A stretch of 64,000 nt of DNA from Vibrio spartinae (GTDB lineage Bacteria > Pseudomonadota > Gammaproteobacteria > Enterobacterales > Vibrionaceae). The stretch spans positions 3,091,001 through 3,155,000 of the forward strand of contig NZ_AP024907.1 in assembly GCF_024347135.1 (NCBI RefSeq). The letters run 5' to 3'. Position 1 is the stretch's first letter. The number at the start of each line of letters is the position of its first letter. The notes under the pieces are model-generated. The model made no database searches, had not been told where the DNA came from, and saw only the letters and a program-made list of their open reading frames with translations. Positions 33,807 to 42,033 of the stretch are shown here, in pieces. The position numbers were made by a program, and so were the translations under genes.

Positions 33807-34985
33807 TTAGGCAAGGTCTGGTGCATCTAAATCCAAGCCCATTTCCTTTAGTACAGCGCCCGCTGTGCGAAAAGCATCAATCGACGCCGGTACACCGCAG
33901 TAAATCGCCACTTGTAATAAAACTTCACGAATCTCTGCGACCGTGACGCCATTGTTCACGGCACCTCGCACATGCAAGGCCAATTCATGAGGACGATTCA
34001 GCGCGGAGATCATCGCCAAGTTAATCAGACTGCGCTCTCGCTTGGCTAAGCCTTCCCGCTGCCAAACTTCGCCCCAGCAATACTCAGTGACCAACTGCTG
34101 AAGCGGTCGTGTAAATTGGGTCGCATTATTGATTGAGCTGTCAACGTATTCTTCACCTAACACTGCCTTACGGGTGGCAAGGCCTTTATCAAATTTATCT
34201 GTCATCGCGTTACCTATAAATGACTTATATTGAAGTTCTATCGTCTGATCGAGTAGTCGGAGACGATAGGTCTGTCCCGATATCATATCAACAGGCTTGG
34301 TCAAAGAGCCGCTCAAAAAATGCTGTCCGGCACGCACTTCGCCAAAAATAGTCAATATGCCTCGTATCATGCGCACGATTGACCCTAGCGGCCCAGCCAA
34401 AACATTCTCCGCAGAGCCGGCTTCACTGGTGCCCTCGGCGGTTTCCAATAGACAGGAACAACCTGACTGTTCAAGCACATTGGCATCAAACGGAACCATA
34501 TTGCCAACCTGATAAAAACCCGCTGCGGCGTTGTCGGACACAAAGTGACTAATATCAAATTTCCAGCCCTGAAGACGACAATCTGCGACTTCAATCGCAG
34601 GCGCCATCCACGCAATGGCTGCCAATATTTCGTCGTCAGAAACATGATTTCCAGCGAGATCGTTCCCTAAAACAAATACCATTTCAGATTCAATTTTCGG
34701 GGCAATGACTTGCGCCTGCATGAGCTCACCGCACAGTCTATTGGCGGCAAACAGGGGCGCATAAATCGGCTCTTGCAAGGAAAAACGGTCTAAAGCTGGC
34801 TGACTGGACAACGCGACTTTCCAGCCGGTTAATTCATTACCTGCTTGTTGATTCAGGCGAATAAAGGCTTTCTGTACCTGATAGCCAAATGCAATATCTT
34901 GTTTGGAAAGCGCGTCGATTAAAGGGATAGCAATACATTTACGACGCGCTTCCATCAATACCTTAGCAACTTGCTCTTCTAACAC
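33807..34985 (-). CDS. 2-hydroxypenta-2,4-dienoate hydratase-like / 4-carboxymuconolactone decarboxylase-like fusion
   Basis: One 392-residue protein joins two enzymes. Residues 1-258 are an MhpD/fumarylacetoacetase-fold hydratase: GWKVALSS (Lys56), metal ligands Glu99 and Glu101 in KIESEMVFVLG, and Glu132 in IEVADCR. Residues 261-392 are a complete PcaC-type carboxymuconolactone decarboxylase, from MTDKFDKGLATRKAVLGEEY through NNGVTVAEIREVLLQVA to IYCGVPASIDAF. Only two residues separate the parts. The second part begins with an ATG (34205) that has AGG seven bases upstream, so PcaC alone may also be made. The start is GTG with AGGAGAG before it. It is the last gene of the nine-gene operon. 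It would hydrate a dienoate from ring cleavage; the role of the PcaC part is open. Confidence 0.88.
   Translation of the reverse strand: MLEEQVAKVLMEARRKCIAIPLIDALSKQDIAFGYQVQKAFIRLNQQAGNELTGWKVALSSQPALDRFSLQEPIYAPLFAANRLCGELMQAQVIAPKIESEMVFVLGNDLAGNHVSDDEILAAIAWMAPAIEVADCRLQGWKFDISHFVSDNAAAGFYQVGNMVPFDANVLEQSGCSCLLETAEGTSEAGSAENVLAGPLGSIVRMIRGILTIFGEVRAGQHFLSGSLTKPVDMISGQTYRLRLLDQTIELQYKSFIGNAMTDKFDKGLATRKAVLGEEYVDSSINNATQFTRPLQQLVTEYCWGEVWQREGLAKRERSLINLAMISALNRPHELALHVRGAVNNGVTVAEIREVLLQVAIYCGVPASIDAFRTAGAVLKEMGLDLDAPDLA
34203..34215 (-). promoter_or_regulatory. Possible internal translation start for the PcaC-like half
   Basis: Within the fusion gene, AGG (34213-34215) stands seven bases before an in-frame ATG (34203-34205) that is exactly the usual N-terminus of a PcaC protein. 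This suggests a recent fusion of two genes or dual translation. Confidence 0.4.
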
Positions 34986-35018
34986 GAGACTCTCCTACTT
35001 CGGGTGACCATGTCGCAA

Positions 35019-36632
35019 TTATTTGGCTGCGAGTTTGGCCCGCAATTCATCTAACACTTCGTTGAGACGTTTTGGTGAGGTTAAGGCTGCCACAAAACGG
35101 TCTGGGCGAATCACCACGATTTTATCCCGCGCCTGACTAAACCAATCGGCTAAGCGGTTCTCTAAATCCTCAACACTACAACAGCCAGATGCGGTCAAAC
35201 GTTCGTCATAGCTGAATCCACTCCGCGAGGGATTGACCTGCACATATTGGGTCTGCATATCATTCCAGAACGCTTTATTTTCATCCGACATAAAGTCCGT
35301 CGGATTCATGCGATAGCCGACAATGGAGAACCAATCGCCCAATACGGTATCGAACTTCTCTTTGTTGCCTGTCACCGTTTCTATATTTGGCTGGATAAAG
35401 AGTTTACCCACGAGGCTATCCTCATAGATTTCCTCACTCTCGTGATACACAATGCCCTTGATAATGTGCGCTTTGGGCTTGAATTTGAACTCCACCAAAT
35501 GCTCGCGCAGGCTGTCCACCGAGTCCGTTGCCTTGAACATCCAGTCACGAATACCCGCCATAATCGGATTCGTCATGCCCAATACCGCGCCCATGTTGTC
35601 AGCCAAGCCAACCAGATCCGTTGCATGACCACGACGTTCATCATCATAGGTTTGCAAAATGCTGGGGGAAGCCAAGCCTTTCACCACTGCGGCAACTTTC
35701 CAGCCGATGTTCGCCACATCGCGAATACCGGAGTTCAGACCCTGACCAGCCCAAGGGGGCGTGATATGGGCGGCATCACCACACAGTAAAACACGACCTT
35801 TAACGAACGTATCTGCAACACGGGAATTATGGGTATAAGCACGAATACGCACGATATCCAGATCATCCACTTTGTCACCGATATGGCGACGAATCAGGCC
35901 GCGAATTACCTCTTCCTGGCAAATATCTTCTTCTTTCTCATGCGGGAACAACATGAATTCCCAACGACGATGTTGATAAGGCAGATAAATACAAACGAAA
36001 GGTCTCACCGGATCGCCATGTAAGGCAGTAAAAGGCGCATCCAACGTGTCATTCGCCGCATCCACCACCACCCATTTTGCCGGGTGAGTCAGACCGGTGA
36101 AGCCCACGTTTAATTGCTTACGAATCTCTGAACGACCGCCATCGGCAGCAATCACATAGCCGGCTTCCAGACAGTACTCTTCACCGGATGGGTCGGTGAT
36201 TTCCAACATCACTTGATCGCTTTTGTCGTGGATACCGGTCATCGTATGACCCAAACGCAGATCCACCGAGTCAAAACGCTTCAAGCCATCACGCAGGGTC
36301 ACTTCCAATAACTGCTGCATAAACATATTACGCATCGGCCAGCCATACTGGGCAGCGGTGGGTTTGACTTCCGCAAAACACACACCACGGGCGTTGTAAT
36401 AGCGCAGTGGTACATTACTGATCATGTCTTTGACCGCCGTATCAGCCAGCCCGACACCTTGTAAAACACGCAAAGCTTCATCATCCATCCCCACGGCTCT
36501 TGGGTATGGCAGAATCTCTTCTGAGGTTTCAATCAACACCGTATTGATATGATACAGCCCCATATAATTGGCTAAGGTCACACCATTTGGCCCACCGCCA
36601 ACAATCACGACATCTGCTTTTTGTGTTTTCAT
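35019..36632 (-). CDS. MhpA-like FAD-dependent aromatic hydroxylase
   Basis: A 537-residue class A flavoprotein monooxygenase, similar in layout to 3-(3-hydroxyphenyl)propionate hydroxylase MhpA. It has the FAD dinucleotide motif GGGPNG at residues 12-17, the DG motif AADGGRSEI at about 163-170, and the GD motif LCGDAAHITPPWAGQGLNSG at about 283-302. It would hydroxylate a phenolic ring with NAD(P)H and oxygen, making a catechol-like substrate for ring cleavage. It lies 12 bp after the alpha/beta hydrolase and 33 bp before the hydratase fusion, matching the order of meta-cleavage operons. The true substrate is unknown. Confidence 0.9.
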   Translation of the reverse strand: MKTQKADVVIVGGGPNGVTLANYMGLYHINTVLIETSEEILPYPRAVGMDDEALRVLQGVGLADTAVKDMISNVPLRYYNARGVCFAEVKPTAAQYGWPMRNMFMQQLLEVTLRDGLKRFDSVDLRLGHTMTGIHDKSDQVMLEITDPSGEEYCLEAGYVIAADGGRSEIRKQLNVGFTGLTHPAKWVVVDAANDTLDAPFTALHGDPVRPFVCIYLPYQHRRWEFMLFPHEKEEDICQEEVIRGLIRRHIGDKVDDLDIVRIRAYTHNSRVADTFVKGRVLLCGDAAHITPPWAGQGLNSGIRDVANIGWKVAAVVKGLASPSILQTYDDERRGHATDLVGLADNMGAVLGMTNPIMAGIRDWMFKATDSVDSLREHLVEFKFKPKAHIIKGIVYHESEEIYEDSLVGKLFIQPNIETVTGNKEKFDTVLGDWFSIVGYRMNPTDFMSDENKAFWNDMQTQYVQVNPSRSGFSYDERLTASGCCSVEDLENRLADWFSQARDKIVVIRPDRFVAALTSPKRLNEVLDELRAKLAAK

Positions 36633-36644
36633 CCCTCAAGACCT

Positions 36645-37487
36645 CTAATCTGTAAGAACTGTTTGCATGAAACGCACCACCGCCTCATTAAATTTTTCTG
36701 GTTGATCGTCGTGGACATAATGACTGGCATGCTCAATTTGCACCGCCTGAACCCGCTCACTCGATGCAACAATTTCCGCCACGGTTTGACTGGATAAAAA
36801 GTCGGAATGGCTGCCTTTAATCAATAAAGTCGGACAAGCGATAGCCCGGAACGCAGGCCATAAATCCATCGGTTCAATGGTTAAGCGTGCCTCCGCAATG
36901 CCCTGCTGATCGTGTTTCCATGTTATTTTTCCGTCCACTTCACGGAATGAGTAAGTCAAGCGTGCTTGCAAGGCTTGCTCGGTTAAATTCGGGCGCGAAC
37001 CTGTCCAAAAATCTTGCGCAGCTTGCCAAGAATCAAAGCTTAACGGTGTATTGCTCATTTCCCGACGAATCCGTTCTGCCCCTTCCCCTTGTTTGGAAGA
37101 ACCGGGACCAATGTCTTCAATCACCATCGCCATCACTCGTTCTGGATACTGCCGTGCAAACTCAGCCACGTTCTGACCACCTAATGAATGGCCAATCAAG
37201 ACAAAACGTTGCAACCCCAAATGATCGATGAACCGGGCTAGGTCTTGTACGTAAGTTTGTGCGTGATAATCCTTGGTCGGCCCCCAGTCGCTGTCACCGC
37301 GTCCCCGTTGATCCAGGGCAAAAAAGGTAAAACCGTTTCCCATCGCATCAACGAGGTCTTGCCAGGTTTGCGCAAAACCGCGTAGCCCGTGCAACATCAC
37401 CACCGGTACGTTGCCATCGCCCCATTGGAGGTAATGCAACTGAAGTCCATCACTGGTGAAAAAATGGCTGCTACTCGACATTGTCAT
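36645..37487 (-). CDS. Alpha/beta hydrolase, possible C-C bond or ester hydrolase
   Basis: A 280-residue alpha/beta hydrolase. HGLRGFAQTW gives the oxyanion-hole region, GHSLGG holds the nucleophile Ser101, and the C-terminal HASHYVHDDQPEKF carries the catalytic His. The family includes MhpC-type hydrolases that cut ring-cleavage products, as well as esterases and lactonases. Its neighbours, an MhpA-like hydroxylase and an MhpD-like hydratase, favour a ring-fission product hydrolase, but this is inference. AGAGGTAA precedes the ATG. Confidence 0.85.
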   Translation of the reverse strand: MTMSSSSHFFTSDGLQLHYLQWGDGNVPVVMLHGLRGFAQTWQDLVDAMGNGFTFFALDQRGRGDSDWGPTKDYHAQTYVQDLARFIDHLGLQRFVLIGHSLGGQNVAEFARQYPERVMAMVIEDIGPGSSKQGEGAERIRREMSNTPLSFDSWQAAQDFWTGSRPNLTEQALQARLTYSFREVDGKITWKHDQQGIAEARLTIEPMDLWPAFRAIACPTLLIKGSHSDFLSSQTVAEIVASSERVQAVQIEHASHYVHDDQPEKFNEAVVRFMQTVLTD

Positions 37488-37529
37488 GGCTATTACCTCT
37501 ACAAAAATGATCGCTATAAAAAATGACCG

Positions 37530-38132
37530 CTAAATAAGGCCATTTTCTCCTTTAACATCTGCTGCTTGTAGGCCACCTAAACGTGCATGCAAGCGACCAC
37601 GAGTCGCAAAGGACCAAATGATCAAAATCTCATCGTTACGAGGTGCATCATTAAAAGACACTGCAATCGAGTCATAATGAGAACGGACATAGAGCGCGTT
37701 TTTATGGGCTAACGGCACATCAATAATGGTGCCGGGTGCACCGACTTTACCGGTAGAAGGCACCCAGGACTTCCCCCCACCGACAGCATCGCGGACAGGG
37801 TTTGCCGCAGGATTGGTCAAAAATGCATTGCCATGTTCATACTCACCAAAGGCGCCCACCAGAACGGCTTTACCATAGCTCACGATCTCGTTATCGCCCG
37901 CCAGCGCTTGAATGCGGTGACCAAACTCTTTCCCCAACTCGGGTGAATTTTCCACTAAGACAGACAAATCTTCAGCGTAAGTATTCGCCAATGGATTATG
38001 AATTGCTGCTGCAATGACGTATTTTTTAACGGGCTCACCATCGGCCAGTTTGCCAGTTTCATTGGCCAGGGTTTCTTCGTAATGGTAGAACCACTTACGA
38101 ATATGATATGAACTGAAGTTTGCTTCTTTCAT
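37530..38132 (-). CDS. AA_synth (DUF1185) family protein
   Basis: A 200-residue cytoplasmic protein with no signal peptide or membrane segment. The pattern IRKWFYHYEETLANETGKLA, then VLVGAFGEYEHGNAFL and AVGGGKSWVPSTGKVGAPGT, matches my recollection of the family named 'amino acid synthesis' in Pfam (DUF1185). That name does not describe a proven reaction. It is the sixth of nine operon genes, between a VOC protein and an alpha/beta hydrolase, so it probably acts on a pathway intermediate. The glycine-rich GGGKSW stretch may form an active or binding site. Function not known. Confidence 0.7.
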   Translation of the reverse strand: MKEANFSSYHIRKWFYHYEETLANETGKLADGEPVKKYVIAAAIHNPLANTYAEDLSVLVENSPELGKEFGHRIQALAGDNEIVSYGKAVLVGAFGEYEHGNAFLTNPAANPVRDAVGGGKSWVPSTGKVGAPGTIIDVPLAHKNALYVRSHYDSIAVSFNDAPRNDEILIIWSFATRGRLHARLGGLQAADVKGENGLI

Positions 38133-38168
38133 GGTTTGAAATCCTTAGTACATCGGTACAAAAGTACA

Positions 38169-38627
38169 TCAGTCAAAAATAGGGTCGAGTTTGATCGGAC
38201 GACTCGGGGCATGCGCATGTTTAAAGCGATACTTGCCGAGCTCATCATCGTGTTCTGTCTCAAGGAAAAACTCTAAGCGGTTGCCGTCCGGGTCTTCAAA
38301 ATACAGCCCAATCCCCACCTCATGATCCGTGGTTTTGACAATCGGAACCTTTTTCGTCAATAACATGCCATACAGTCGGCGTAAGGTCGTTAAGTCACCA
38401 TCAATCTCCATACCATAATGCTGAAGACCGATGATGCCTTTGCTCGCCCCTTCCGGCGCTTTAATCAACGCAATATCATGGTGCTTGTCACCAAAACTCA
38501 TCATCACCCACTCGTCACCATTGCTGGCATTTTTCTCCATCGATAACACATCTGCATACCAATCTGCGGAGGCAACGGGGTCGGATACAAATAAAGAGAT
38601 ATGAGTACGATTGATTTTCACCTTCAT
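38169..38627 (-). CDS. One-domain VOC protein, candidate extradiol dioxygenase
   Basis: A 152-residue vicinal oxygen chelate protein. The metal triad is visible as His9 (NRTHISLF), His70 (GLQHYGMEI) and Glu119 (NRLEFFLE), the His-His-Glu pattern of Fe/Mn extradiol dioxygenases. His102 (TTDHEVGIGLYF) sits where these enzymes often have a catalytic His. The frame opens with GTG at 38636, but I start at ATG 38627 because AGG lies nine bases upstream. In this operon, between a hydroxylase and a hydratase, it may cut the catechol-like ring. It is shorter than classical two-domain enzymes and could instead be an isomerase or a binding protein. Confidence 0.8.
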   Translation of the reverse strand: MKVKINRTHISLFVSDPVASADWYADVLSMEKNASNGDEWVMMSFGDKHHDIALIKAPEGASKGIIGLQHYGMEIDGDLTTLRRLYGMLLTKKVPIVKTTDHEVGIGLYFEDPDGNRLEFFLETEHDDELGKYRFKHAHAPSRPIKLDPIFD

Positions 38628-38680
38628 CTTCATCACCTATGTTTATGTGATCACTCGCGACTATGTGTTGTGATCACCGA

Positions 38681-39715
38681 CTATTTCTTGATTACAGAGG
38701 CATGAGCAGCCTCAATAACGGCTTCTGCTGGTGTCCAGAGTACATCTGATATTTCACTGAACTCACGCCATTCCTTTTTCCAGGACAATCCCGCTTTCTC
38801 ACTGGTAAACAAATGTCCGTATTTGGTGCCGGCAACCATTTGGTCCGGGTTTGCAGGGTTCACATGAATCCCCCAGACACACGAGTTTGGCTGCTGTGGC
38901 AAAGGTAATAGTTGCCAGGTTGCAGCGGCATCGTGAGAAACATAAACCTGACTGGTCGTCCCCGGTGTCCCATCTGACACACTTAAATAAATCGTACTTT
39001 CCGTCCCCATTGGCACGGCAGTGGAACGCGCGTAGTACAACCCAAAGGCTTCCTTGGCAATCACACCTTCCCATGTTTCTCCATCGTCAAAACTGCGATA
39101 TACGGCATTGACACATACTGCGACCACCACCTTTTTACCGTGATTCGGGAGTACCTGAATGGTATGGATGTCGGAGTTGAAGTCCCATAACAAACGATCA
39201 TCAACCCGTTCCCACGTATCGCCACCATTTTCACTTTTAAACAACCCGCCTTCTTCTAAGCCAAACCAGACTTTATTGGAATCGGTCGGGTCAAATGCAA
39301 AGGCCAATAGCCGCGGTTTGCTTACGCCGGCACAAAACTCAGGAATCTCAACCGGTGCACGATCCCACGTTTCACCGGCGTCTTTAGTGCGCCACAGTAC
39401 CGCGCGAGACGGTGCCCCCGTGCCCACAAAAAGACGCTTTGAATCATTCGGGTCGACCGCCACTTTCCACACGGTTTCACCATTAAAAGGGGAATCAATA
39501 CGTGTCCATTTCGTGCCCGCATCTTTACTGACACACAAGCCCGTATCCGTACCAATATATAAGGTACTTGGATTCTCCGGATCCACATCCAGAGAACGGG
39601 TGACCGCATCAAATTCAATGTCCTGACCTAAACCAAGACGATGCCATGTTTGACCATTATCGGCACTTTTCACCACGCCTTGGCCAACTGTCGATACTAA
39701 AATCGTGCCACTCAT
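38681..39715 (-). CDS. BNR/Asp-box beta-propeller protein
   Basis: A 344-residue protein made of about seven Asp-box repeats of the type S-x-D-x-G-x-T-W: SADNGQTW, SKDAGTKW, TKDAGETW, SENGGDTW, SFDDGETW, SHDAAATW and SEKAGLSW. Their spacing of 40-50 residues predicts a beta-propeller, the fold of sialidase-like and VPS10-like proteins. There is no signal peptide, so it should stay in the cytoplasm, which is unusual for Asp-box proteins. GGAGG stands just before the ATG. It is the fourth gene of the operon. It may be a lactonase- or isomerase-like enzyme or a scaffold; no catalytic residues can be assigned. Confidence 0.85.
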   Translation of the reverse strand: MSGTILVSTVGQGVVKSADNGQTWHRLGLGQDIEFDAVTRSLDVDPENPSTLYIGTDTGLCVSKDAGTKWTRIDSPFNGETVWKVAVDPNDSKRLFVGTGAPSRAVLWRTKDAGETWDRAPVEIPEFCAGVSKPRLLAFAFDPTDSNKVWFGLEEGGLFKSENGGDTWERVDDRLLWDFNSDIHTIQVLPNHGKKVVVAVCVNAVYRSFDDGETWEGVIAKEAFGLYYARSTAVPMGTESTIYLSVSDGTPGTTSQVYVSHDAAATWQLLPLPQQPNSCVWGIHVNPANPDQMVAGTKYGHLFTSEKAGLSWKKEWREFSEISDVLWTPAEAVIEAAHASVIKK

Positions 39716-39723
39716 ACTGCCTC

Positions 39724-40518
39724 CTAAAGGAAAATACCGCGGGTTAACCCACCATCAATACCAATCGACTCGCCCGTGACCGCACCCGCTTTGGGTGAGG
39801 CCAAAAAGCCAATCAAGTAAGCAATTTCAACCGGCGCTAAGGTCCGACGGATTGGCGTGACATCGATGTACCCCTGTTCCACTTCTTGTGGCGTTTTGTT
39901 TTGGAGATTCCCTTCACGCTCATACAACTCTTGAATGTGCGGGGTATCCACCACACCGGGATGAATGATGTTGCAGGTAATGCCGTGTGGCCCCAGTTGA
40001 TCCGACAAGTTTTTGGTCATATGAACAATGGCAAGGTTGCGCATCCCTGACATCACCTTACTACTACGACCAGTTAAACCACCAATATTGATAATGCGAC
40101 CAAAACCTTGTTCTTTCATATAAGGGGTGACGGCTTTCGCACAACGGAAATAACCAATCACTTTGGTATCTAAATCGCCCAGTAATTCGTAATCATTAGC
40201 AAACTCAATAGCGTTACGCACTACACCAGAAGGCGCTGCCGCACCATTGACCAAAATATCTACCCGGCCAAATTCTTTGGCTGCGACTGCCACCATGGTT
40301 TCGACAGAATCCATGTCCGTGGTGTCACACACCACAGGCAAGACGCGACGACCGGTTGCTGCGGAAATCTCAGCTGCGGTCTTTTCAAGCACTGACATAG
40401 TGCGTGAGCAAATCACCACATCACAGCCTTCTTCAGCTAGAAATCTGGCGACATCTTTGCCAATCCCCATGCCGCCACCGGTGACAATGGCAACTTTATC
40501 TTTGATTTCTAAATCCAT
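39724..40518 (-). CDS. Divergent short-chain dehydrogenase/reductase-like protein
   Basis: A 264-residue Rossmann-fold protein of the SDR superfamily. The cofactor loop TGGGMGIG (residues 13-20) and the NGAA motif (91-94) are normal, as is the C-terminal GESIGIDGGLTRG. The active-site motif YxxxK is missing: alignment by eye places SGMRN (157-161) there, so Tyr becomes Ser and Lys becomes Asn. The catalytic Ser region reads INIGGLTG. It should bind NAD(P), but the usual proton-relay chemistry cannot operate. Such SDR subgroups with an RN in this place exist. It is the third gene of the operon. Confidence 0.88.
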   Translation of the reverse strand: MDLEIKDKVAIVTGGGMGIGKDVARFLAEEGCDVVICSRTMSVLEKTAAEISAATGRRVLPVVCDTTDMDSVETMVAVAAKEFGRVDILVNGAAAPSGVVRNAIEFANDYELLGDLDTKVIGYFRCAKAVTPYMKEQGFGRIINIGGLTGRSSKVMSGMRNLAIVHMTKNLSDQLGPHGITCNIIHPGVVDTPHIQELYEREGNLQNKTPQEVEQGYIDVTPIRRTLAPVEIAYLIGFLASPKAGAVTGESIGIDGGLTRGIFL

Positions 40519-40531
40519 AATCCACTCTCTG

Positions 40532-42025
40532 TTAACCTAAATTGACGAAAACACTCTTGGTTTCGGTATAGGCATCAATGACATTTTTGCCCATTTCACG
40601 TCCCCAGCCTGATTGCTTGTAGCCACCAAATGGCGACGCAGGATCCACCACATTCCAGCAGTTAATCCACACGGACCCTGCTTTTATGCGACCGGCAATG
40701 GTGTGTGCCTGAGTCAGATCATTGGTCCAAAGACCGGCGGCCAAACCAAAGGGGGTATCATTGGCGCGATGTACCAACTCATCCACATCAGACCAGCTCA
40801 TGACCGTCACCACCGGGCCGAAAATTTCTTCACGGGCGATGCGAGCCTGTTCTTGTTTGTCCAAAAACACTGTCGGCGACATAAAGTAACCATCACCTAA
40901 CTCACTGGGTTTATGACCACCGCAAACCAGCTCCGCCCCTTCGGACACGGCACTGTCTACGTAACCTTTGACGACATTAAACTGTGCGGAGGAGACTAAA
41001 GGCCCCATGGTGGTTCGTTCATTCAAACCGGGCCCAACCACATGGGCAGCGGCATGCTTGCGCAACTCTTCCAAGGTTTGATCGAGTACACTTTCATGAA
41101 CATATAAGCGAGAGGCAGCGGTACACACTTGGCCTTGGTTATAAAAAATGCCGTCGGCGGCACCCTTCGCCGCCTTGATAATGTTGGCATCGGGTAAAAT
41201 GATGTTGGGGGATTTCCCCCCCAATTCGAGGGAGACTTTTTTCATATTGCCGGCTGCACTTTGCGCAATCAGACGTCCCACACCGGTTGAACCAGTAAAG
41301 GCGATTTTATCCACACCGGGGTGGGCTGCCAGTGGCGCACCAGCGCCCTCACCAAAACCGGTTAACACGTTCACAACACCACGAGGAATACCGGCTTTTT
41401 CGATCAGATGCGCCAAACGTAAGGCGGATAAAGGCGTTTGTTCCGCTGGCTTTAAAATAGAGGTACAACCGGTCGCCAACGCAGGCCCAAGTTTCCAGGC
41501 ACACATAGACAGCGGGAAATTCCATGGCACAATCAGCGCACAAACCCCTACCGGCTCTTTAACCGTGTAGTTGAGCATGCGCTCGCCAGTACGCGGTGAC
41601 ACAGGAATGGTACTGCCTTCAATTTTGGAGGGCCAGCCAGCAAAATAGCGGATGATACTGGCGGTAATAACGACTTCACCGTTTTTCGCATTACTATAGG
41701 GCTTGCCATTTTCCAGCGAGATAATTTGCCCAAGGTTTTCCGCGTCTTCCTCGATCAAATCCGCTAAGCGTAACATCAGTTTGGTGCGCTGAGCTGGTGA
41801 CACTCGATGCCACTCACCTTCTAACGCTTGACGTGCGGCTTGAACCGCGTGATCCACATCAGCAGCAGTGGCTTTGGCCACACTGGCGATGTTGTGTGTT
41901 GTCGCAGGATCCTCAACATTAAAATATTCGCCTGTCGCAGGCTCAACCCACTCACCGCCGATAAACAAACGTTTTTGTTCGGCAAGAAAGCCTTGTACTT
42001 CAGGAAACAGTGCCATGGTAGTCAT
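40532..42025 (-). CDS. NAD(P)-dependent aldehyde dehydrogenase
   Basis: A 497-residue cytoplasmic aldehyde dehydrogenase. It shows VPWNFPLSM, the nucleotide loop FTGSTGVG (243-250), general base Glu267 in SLELGGKSP and the nucleophile Cys301 in NQGQVCTAASR. The frame is open 17 codons upstream, inside the preceding gene, but GAGGTTGATC before ATG 42025 decides the start. It is the second gene of the operon, directly after the TPP enzyme, so it may oxidise the aldehyde released by that decarboxylase, for instance an aromatic acetaldehyde or benzaldehyde type. Confidence 0.93.
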   Translation of the reverse strand: MTTMALFPEVQGFLAEQKRLFIGGEWVEPATGEYFNVEDPATTHNIASVAKATAADVDHAVQAARQALEGEWHRVSPAQRTKLMLRLADLIEEDAENLGQIISLENGKPYSNAKNGEVVITASIIRYFAGWPSKIEGSTIPVSPRTGERMLNYTVKEPVGVCALIVPWNFPLSMCAWKLGPALATGCTSILKPAEQTPLSALRLAHLIEKAGIPRGVVNVLTGFGEGAGAPLAAHPGVDKIAFTGSTGVGRLIAQSAAGNMKKVSLELGGKSPNIILPDANIIKAAKGAADGIFYNQGQVCTAASRLYVHESVLDQTLEELRKHAAAHVVGPGLNERTTMGPLVSSAQFNVVKGYVDSAVSEGAELVCGGHKPSELGDGYFMSPTVFLDKQEQARIAREEIFGPVVTVMSWSDVDELVHRANDTPFGLAAGLWTNDLTQAHTIAGRIKAGSVWINCWNVVDPASPFGGYKQSGWGREMGKNVIDAYTETKSVFVNLG

Positions 42026-42033
42026 GATCAACC

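Noticed and set aside
33708..33824. Short plus-strand frame between the chemoreceptor and hydratase-PcaC genes
   Set aside because: Only about 38 codons, no ribosome site, overlaps the end of an opposing gene and matches no family known to me.
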